From an uncultured Solirubrobacteraceae bacterium (lineage in GTDB: Bacteria; Actinomycetota; Thermoleophilia; Solirubrobacterales; Solirubrobacteraceae), in the NCBI GenBank assembly GCA_955652215.1, contig CATPAX010000103.1:1-7263 (forward strand): DNA of 7,263 nt. Reading direction: 5' to 3'. The position numbers were made by a program, and so were the translations under genes. This document shows positions 4,976 to 7,263 of this stretch, piece by piece (the stretch's first letter is position 1; the number at the start of each line of letters is the position of its first letter). The notes below the pieces were generated by a model. It was not told where the DNA came from. It searched no databases and saw nothing but the letters and a program-made list of their open reading frames with translations.

Positions 4976-5601
4976 CTCAGATGCGCAAGCTCCAGAGCCA
5001 GGGCGTCCACCACATCACGCTGGTGGGCGCCGCCCGGAAGACCTCAATCGACTTCTGGGAGGGCGTGCTCGGCATGCCGTTCGTCTTCGAGCAGCCCAAC
5101 CTCGACAACGCCGGCGAGAGCCACCTGTACTTCGACCCCGGGGATGGCCGCCTGATCACGGTCTTCACCAACGAGGACCGCACGCCCGATCCCGCACGCA
5201 CCCCGACGGACCCGGGCTGTGTCCACCATCTCGCTTTCGCACTTTCGCAAGCCACCTTCGCGCAGACGGTCCAGCGGCTGGATGAGCGCGAGGTCAGCCA
5301 TAGCGGCGTCAAGGACCGCGGGTTCATGGACTCGATCTACTTCACCGATCCGCTTGGCCTGCTGATCGAGCTGGCCTCGTACCGCTTCGACCCGCCGGCC
5401 GGCCACACCCACGCCGATGTCCTCCTGGCCGCCCATCGAATCCGCGTGGAGCGGGGCGACTACAACATCGACCGGGTGCACCTGGCAGACGCGATCGAGC
5501 AGCTCACCGAGCGCTCGCGCGACTCGCTCTCGGACGACCGATCGCCCCAGGATCCCTACCGACACGCTCGTCCAGCGGAGGTACCCACGGCCAATGAGTG
5601 A
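4972..5601 (+). CDS. VOC-superfamily protein, half-size relative of PcpA/MhqO/MhqE ring-cleaving dioxygenases
   Basis: A 209-residue protein with one VOC (glyoxalase/bleomycin resistance) domain at about 10-138. G-V-H-H-I-T-L (11-17) supplies the first metal His, C-V-H-H-L-A-F (83-89) the second, and L-L-I-E-L-A-S-Y (130-137) the Glu (Glu133), so the His-His-Glu site looks complete. Segments D-F-W-E-G-V-L-G-M, N-A-G-E-S-H-L-Y-F and G-R-L-I-T-V-F resemble the N-terminal half of hydroquinone-type extradiol dioxygenases. Those enzymes have about 310-320 residues and two VOC domains; here only one is present, followed by a charged tail (140-209) with helix-like H-R-I-R-V-E-R-G-D-Y-N-I. Start ATG 4972 overlaps the esterase stop (ATGA); ATG 4981 is an alternative. 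Ring-cleaving dioxygenase is the leading guess from context; an isomerase or glyoxalase is possible. Confidence 0.85.
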   Translation: MTQMRKLQSQGVHHITLVGAARKTSIDFWEGVLGMPFVFEQPNLDNAGESHLYFDPGDGRLITVFTNEDRTPDPARTPTDPGCVHHLAFALSQATFAQTVQRLDEREVSHSGVKDRGFMDSIYFTDPLGLLIELASYRFDPPAGHTHADVLLAAHRIRVERGDYNIDRVHLADAIEQLTERSRDSLSDDRSPQDPYRHARPAEVPTANE

Positions 5602-6580
5602 TGCCTTCCGCCACGTCGAGTCCGCCCGGACGATCGTCTTCGGCTGGGGAGCGCTCGACGAAAGCGGGGATCTGATCGGTAAGTCCTACACCCTCCTGAC
5701 CACCCAGCGGGCCGCCGCAACCGCGCCCGCCGTCCTCGTTCGAGCGACGTCGGTGGTCGAGGTGCCATCCGGGCACGTGGACGCCCTCGCGGCACAGCTG
5801 CGCGCAGCGGTAGTGGGGAGGCGACTCGTCGCGCTCGGCGGTGGCCGGGTGATCGATGTCGCCAAGGCGCTCGCGGCAGCAGACCCGCCGCGCGAGGTGG
5901 TGGCAATCCCGACATCCCTGTCGGGCGCAGAGATGACGCGGGTGCACCGCCATGCGCAGGGCGTGGCGCAGGACACGCCGCGGGTGCGACCGGCTGTAGT
6001 CATCAACGATCCGGCCCTGAGCGCCTCCCAGCCAGCGGATTCGCTGGCCGCCAGCACCTCCAACGCGCTCGGCCATTCAGTCACGGCGATGTTCAGCGAC
6101 CGCGCGACACCGATCTCGCGGTCGGTCGGGCGGGAGGCGATCCAGCGCCTAGTGAGTGGGTGGTCGGGCACGGAGCCCGATCGGGCTGCGATCGCGCTCG
6201 GGGCGCTCCTAGCAGGCTGGTCCGTCGACCACAGCGGCCTTGGTCCCCATCACGCGCTGGCCCAGACCGCGGTACGCACTGCCTCTCTCTCGCACGCGCA
6301 CACGAACGCCGCACTGCTCCCCGCCACGGTTCGGGCTATCCGCTCCCGTCAGCCCGCCGAGCTCGAAGCACTCGACGCCACCCTCGGCGTCGTCCTGGAG
6401 TCGGTTGCCGAGCAGTTGCGGGAGCGCGCCGGAGCCGGCCTTGGAGCGCTCGCGAGCGATGACGAGTTGCTCGAGCGCACCGTGGAGGCGGCGGCGAAAC
6501 GGCCGGAGCTTCACCGGATCCCGCCGGTGCCGGACCGCTCTGAAATACGTGAGGTCTACCGCGCGAGCGCAGGGGTCTGA
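5594..6580 (+). CDS. Maleylacetate reductase / iron-containing alcohol dehydrogenase family protein
   Basis: A 328-residue member of the dehydroquinate synthase-like fold. The NAD(P) motif is V-A-L-G-G-G-R-V-I-D-V-A-K-A (79-92; usual GGGS is GGGR). It is followed by A-I-P-T-S-L-S-G-A-E-M-T (104-115), very like maleylacetate reductases. Metal-site positions read N157-A-L-G-H161, H220 in G-P-H-H-A-L-A-Q, and H234 in S-L-S-H-A-H-T-N-A-A-L-L-P. Asn replaces the Asp ligand of iron alcohol dehydrogenases, as I recall for maleylacetate reductases. The usual second His after H220 (His267 in FucO) is Gln224. It is about 25 residues shorter than the family norm, mostly before residue 60. If active, it would reduce maleylacetate to 3-oxoadipate with NAD(P)H. 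The ATG overlaps the VOC gene end by 8 bp, with GGAGG (5577-5581) 12 nt upstream, so it is the third gene of one operon. Confidence 0.85.
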   Translation: MSDAFRHVESARTIVFGWGALDESGDLIGKSYTLLTTQRAAATAPAVLVRATSVVEVPSGHVDALAAQLRAAVVGRRLVALGGGRVIDVAKALAAADPPREVVAIPTSLSGAEMTRVHRHAQGVAQDTPRVRPAVVINDPALSASQPADSLAASTSNALGHSVTAMFSDRATPISRSVGREAIQRLVSGWSGTEPDRAAIALGALLAGWSVDHSGLGPHHALAQTAVRTASLSHAHTNAALLPATVRAIRSRQPAELEALDATLGVVLESVAEQLRERAGAGLGALASDDELLERTVEAAAKRPELHRIPPVPDRSEIREVYRASAGV

Positions 6581-6929
6581 TCGGTCATTGCAGGCCGGCG
6601 CCGGCGTTCGACTGAGCGCGATGGGCCGCCGTCGATCGAGAGGGTGTGAGTCTGGGGTCAAGCGACGCTGTCGGGTCGGAATATGTGGCTCCGGTCGCGG
6701 TGAACATGCCGCAGGGGCCGCCGGGGATGCGCTCCGGTCCAGCCGTGGCGCGCCAGCCACTGAAGCCGAGCTTGTGGAGCAGGCCCTGAGCGTCTGCGAT
6801 GAGGGTGTGGGTCGGGACGCAGTCGCGGCTCACCCAACGCGGAGATGCGTTGCGCTGGTAGTGCGCGGTCGCTGGAGCTGGGGAGATCCAGCCGCTGGAC
6901 GCGGCGCTCCTGCCGGGCATTCCCGCCAT
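6556..6929 (-). pseudogene. Probable frameshifted gene remnant of unrecognised protein
   Basis: On the minus strand a frame opens at ATG 6929 and reads to TGA at 6585 (114 residues). Its middle has strong G/C third positions and protein-like character: D-C-V-P-T-H-T-L-I-A-D-A-Q-G-L-L-H-K-L-G-F, then W-R-A-T, P-G-G-P-C-G-M-F-T-A-T-G, and S-D-P-T-A-S-L-D-P. After that the frame turns to low-quality Arg/Ser/Ala sequence. The adjacent frame at once gives Q-T-H-T-L-S-I-D-G-G-P-S and runs to TAG at 6558-6556, overlapping the reductase end. The switch coincides with a run of four G (plus strand 6654-6657), so one lost base would explain it. The N-terminus (M-A-G-M-P-G-R) has no signal peptide, and a TAG lies six codons upstream, so the 5' part may also be missing. 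No family recognised. The two spaced cysteines could form a disulfide if the ancestor was secreted. An intact 114-residue gene ending at 6585 is the alternative. Confidence 0.4.
6594..6605. repeat. 12-bp GC palindrome after the operon
   Basis: GCCGGCGCCGGC is a perfect palindrome 14 bp after the reductase stop codon. It could help end or protect the transcript, but there is no T-tract and the hairpin loop would have to open central pairs. GC-rich sequence makes this weak evidence. Confidence 0.2.
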
Positions 6930-6945
6930 GCCGCCTGCGGCGCGC

Positions 6946-6951
6946 TAGACT
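6946..6951 (+). promoter_or_regulatory. -10 box candidate for the cold-shock gene
   Basis: TAGACT lies 108 nt before the cold-shock start codon and fits the TAGNNT form also seen before rlmH and tRNA-Gly. Transcription from here would begin near 6958 and give a leader of about 100 nt, typical of cold-shock mRNAs. No good -35 is apparent. Confidence 0.4.
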
Positions 6952-6957
6952 GCGCGC

Positions 6958-7059
6958 AGGGTCGAGCAATCCGCTCGGCGAAAGAAGTGCCCGCGTTTCC
7001 GCAGTTGTTGCGTCAGCACCCTCCGCGTTTCGCAGTGCACATACCTAGGAGGGCACCAG
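6958..7059 (+). promoter_or_regulatory. 5' leader of cold-shock gene with direct repeat and anti-Shine-Dalgarno tract
   Basis: The region contains a near-exact direct repeat, CCGCGTTTCCGCAGT (6991-7005) and CCGCGTTTCGCAGT (7023-7036), differing by one inserted base at a 32-bp offset. CCCTCC (7019-7024) is complementary to GGAGGG (7048-7053) in the ribosome site, allowing a 6-bp stem around a 23-nt loop. GCGAAA (6978-6983) could pair with TTTCGC (7028-7033), giving a possible competing fold. The left boundary is inferred from the TAGACT box. No coding frame is convincing here. Confidence 0.4.
7047..7053 (+). promoter_or_regulatory. Ribosome binding site of the cold-shock gene
   Basis: AGGAGGG lies 6 nt upstream of ATG 7060, near-perfect strength and spacing. 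It is complementary to CCCTCC at 7019-7024 in the same leader. Confidence 0.85.
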
Positions 7060-7263
7060 ATGCCAACAGGAACCGTGAAGTGGTTTAGCGATGAGAAGGG
7101 GTTTGGATTCATCACCCCCGACGATTCCGGCAAGGATCTGTTCGTACATCACAGCGCGATCCAGGGCAGCGGCTTCAAGTCGCTTGCTGAGGGCGCGAAG
7201 GTGAGCTACGACGCCGAGCAGGGCCCGAAGGGCCCCGCAGCCGCGAACGTCCAAGCGCTTTAA
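7060..7263 (+). CDS. Cold-shock protein (CspA family)
   Basis: A complete 67-residue single cold-shock domain, the normal length. It begins M-P-T-G-T-V-K-W-F (Trp8) and carries RNP1 as K-G-F-G-F-I (13-18) and RNP2 as L-F-V-H-H-S-A-I (27-34), the aromatic surface that binds single-stranded RNA and DNA. The tail [10 protein letters not shown] is also classic. Such proteins act as RNA chaperones that melt secondary structure and assist translation, at low temperature or constitutively depending on the paralogue. The gene appears monocistronic, with a strong ribosome site and a leader of about 100 nt containing possible regulatory structure. TAA is the last codon of the window, so any downstream terminator is not visible. 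Confidence 0.97.
   Translation: MPTGTVKWFSDEKGFGFITPDDSGKDLFVHHSAIQGSGFKSLAEGAKVSYDAEQGPKGPAAANVQAL

Noticed and set aside
6581..7088. Plus-strand continuation frame (from 6240) across the gap into the cold-shock gene
   Set aside because: It is out of frame with both flanking genes, rich in Arg/Gly/Ala, has no ribosome site and overlaps the cold-shock start.

Overview
The window is a high-GC stretch (roughly two-thirds G+C by eye, strong G/C bias at third codon positions) of a bacterial chromosome. Gene content and style suggest an actinobacterium, most likely class Thermoleophilia / order Solirubrobacterales. This rests on short RlmH with a GGPFG motif, a DUF3467 gene, GTG starts, gene starts without Shine-Dalgarno sites, and TAGNNT-type -10 elements. 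The lineage is an inference from protein style, not a search result. No mobile element, CRISPR array or phage gene was seen.

Positions 1-2870 hold housekeeping genes. These are the 3' end of an M48 (Ste24/HtpX-like) membrane metalloprotease, a convergent DUF3467 gene, and then rlmH (23S rRNA pseudouridine methyltransferase) followed closely by argS (arginyl-tRNA synthetase). DUF3467 and rlmH diverge from a gap of only 19 bp that holds one TAGTATC element usable as a -10 in both directions, which suggests leaderless transcripts. ArgS keeps its MSKR loop, the NPTGPL lead-in and the C-terminal anticodon-binding domain, but its ATP-binding HIGH (HVGH) signature reads P-A-S-S.

Positions 2870-3950 (minus strand) hold a two-gene cytochrome c maturation unit. 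A membrane-anchored TlpA/CcmG-type thioredoxin (WCDPC) is translationally coupled through a GTGA overlap to a CcmH-type protein (CxxC). A perfect 7-bp inverted repeat covers the start codon of the first gene.

Positions 3985-4080 carry tRNA-Gly(CCC) with its own -10 box. Next come a candidate 51-residue small gene with a strong ribosome site and a tight three-gene operon (4295-6580). The operon encodes a phospholipase/carboxylesterase-family hydrolase, a single-domain VOC protein resembling the first half of PcpA/MhqO/MhqE-type hydroquinone ring-cleaving dioxygenases, and a maleylacetate reductase / iron-alcohol-dehydrogenase-family protein. The esterase plus VOC pairing recalls Bacillus subtilis mhqED. 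Adding a maleylacetate reductase-like enzyme suggests a hydroquinone- or quinone-type aromatic degradation or detoxification module. The reductase has unusual substitutions at metal/catalytic positions.

Positions 6581-7059 have no intact plus-strand gene. On the minus strand lies a coding-like, probably frameshifted remnant of an unrecognised protein, followed by the promoter and a roughly 100-nt leader of a cold-shock protein gene (7060-7263). That leader has a near-exact direct repeat and a CCCTCC tract complementary to the gene's own Shine-Dalgarno site.
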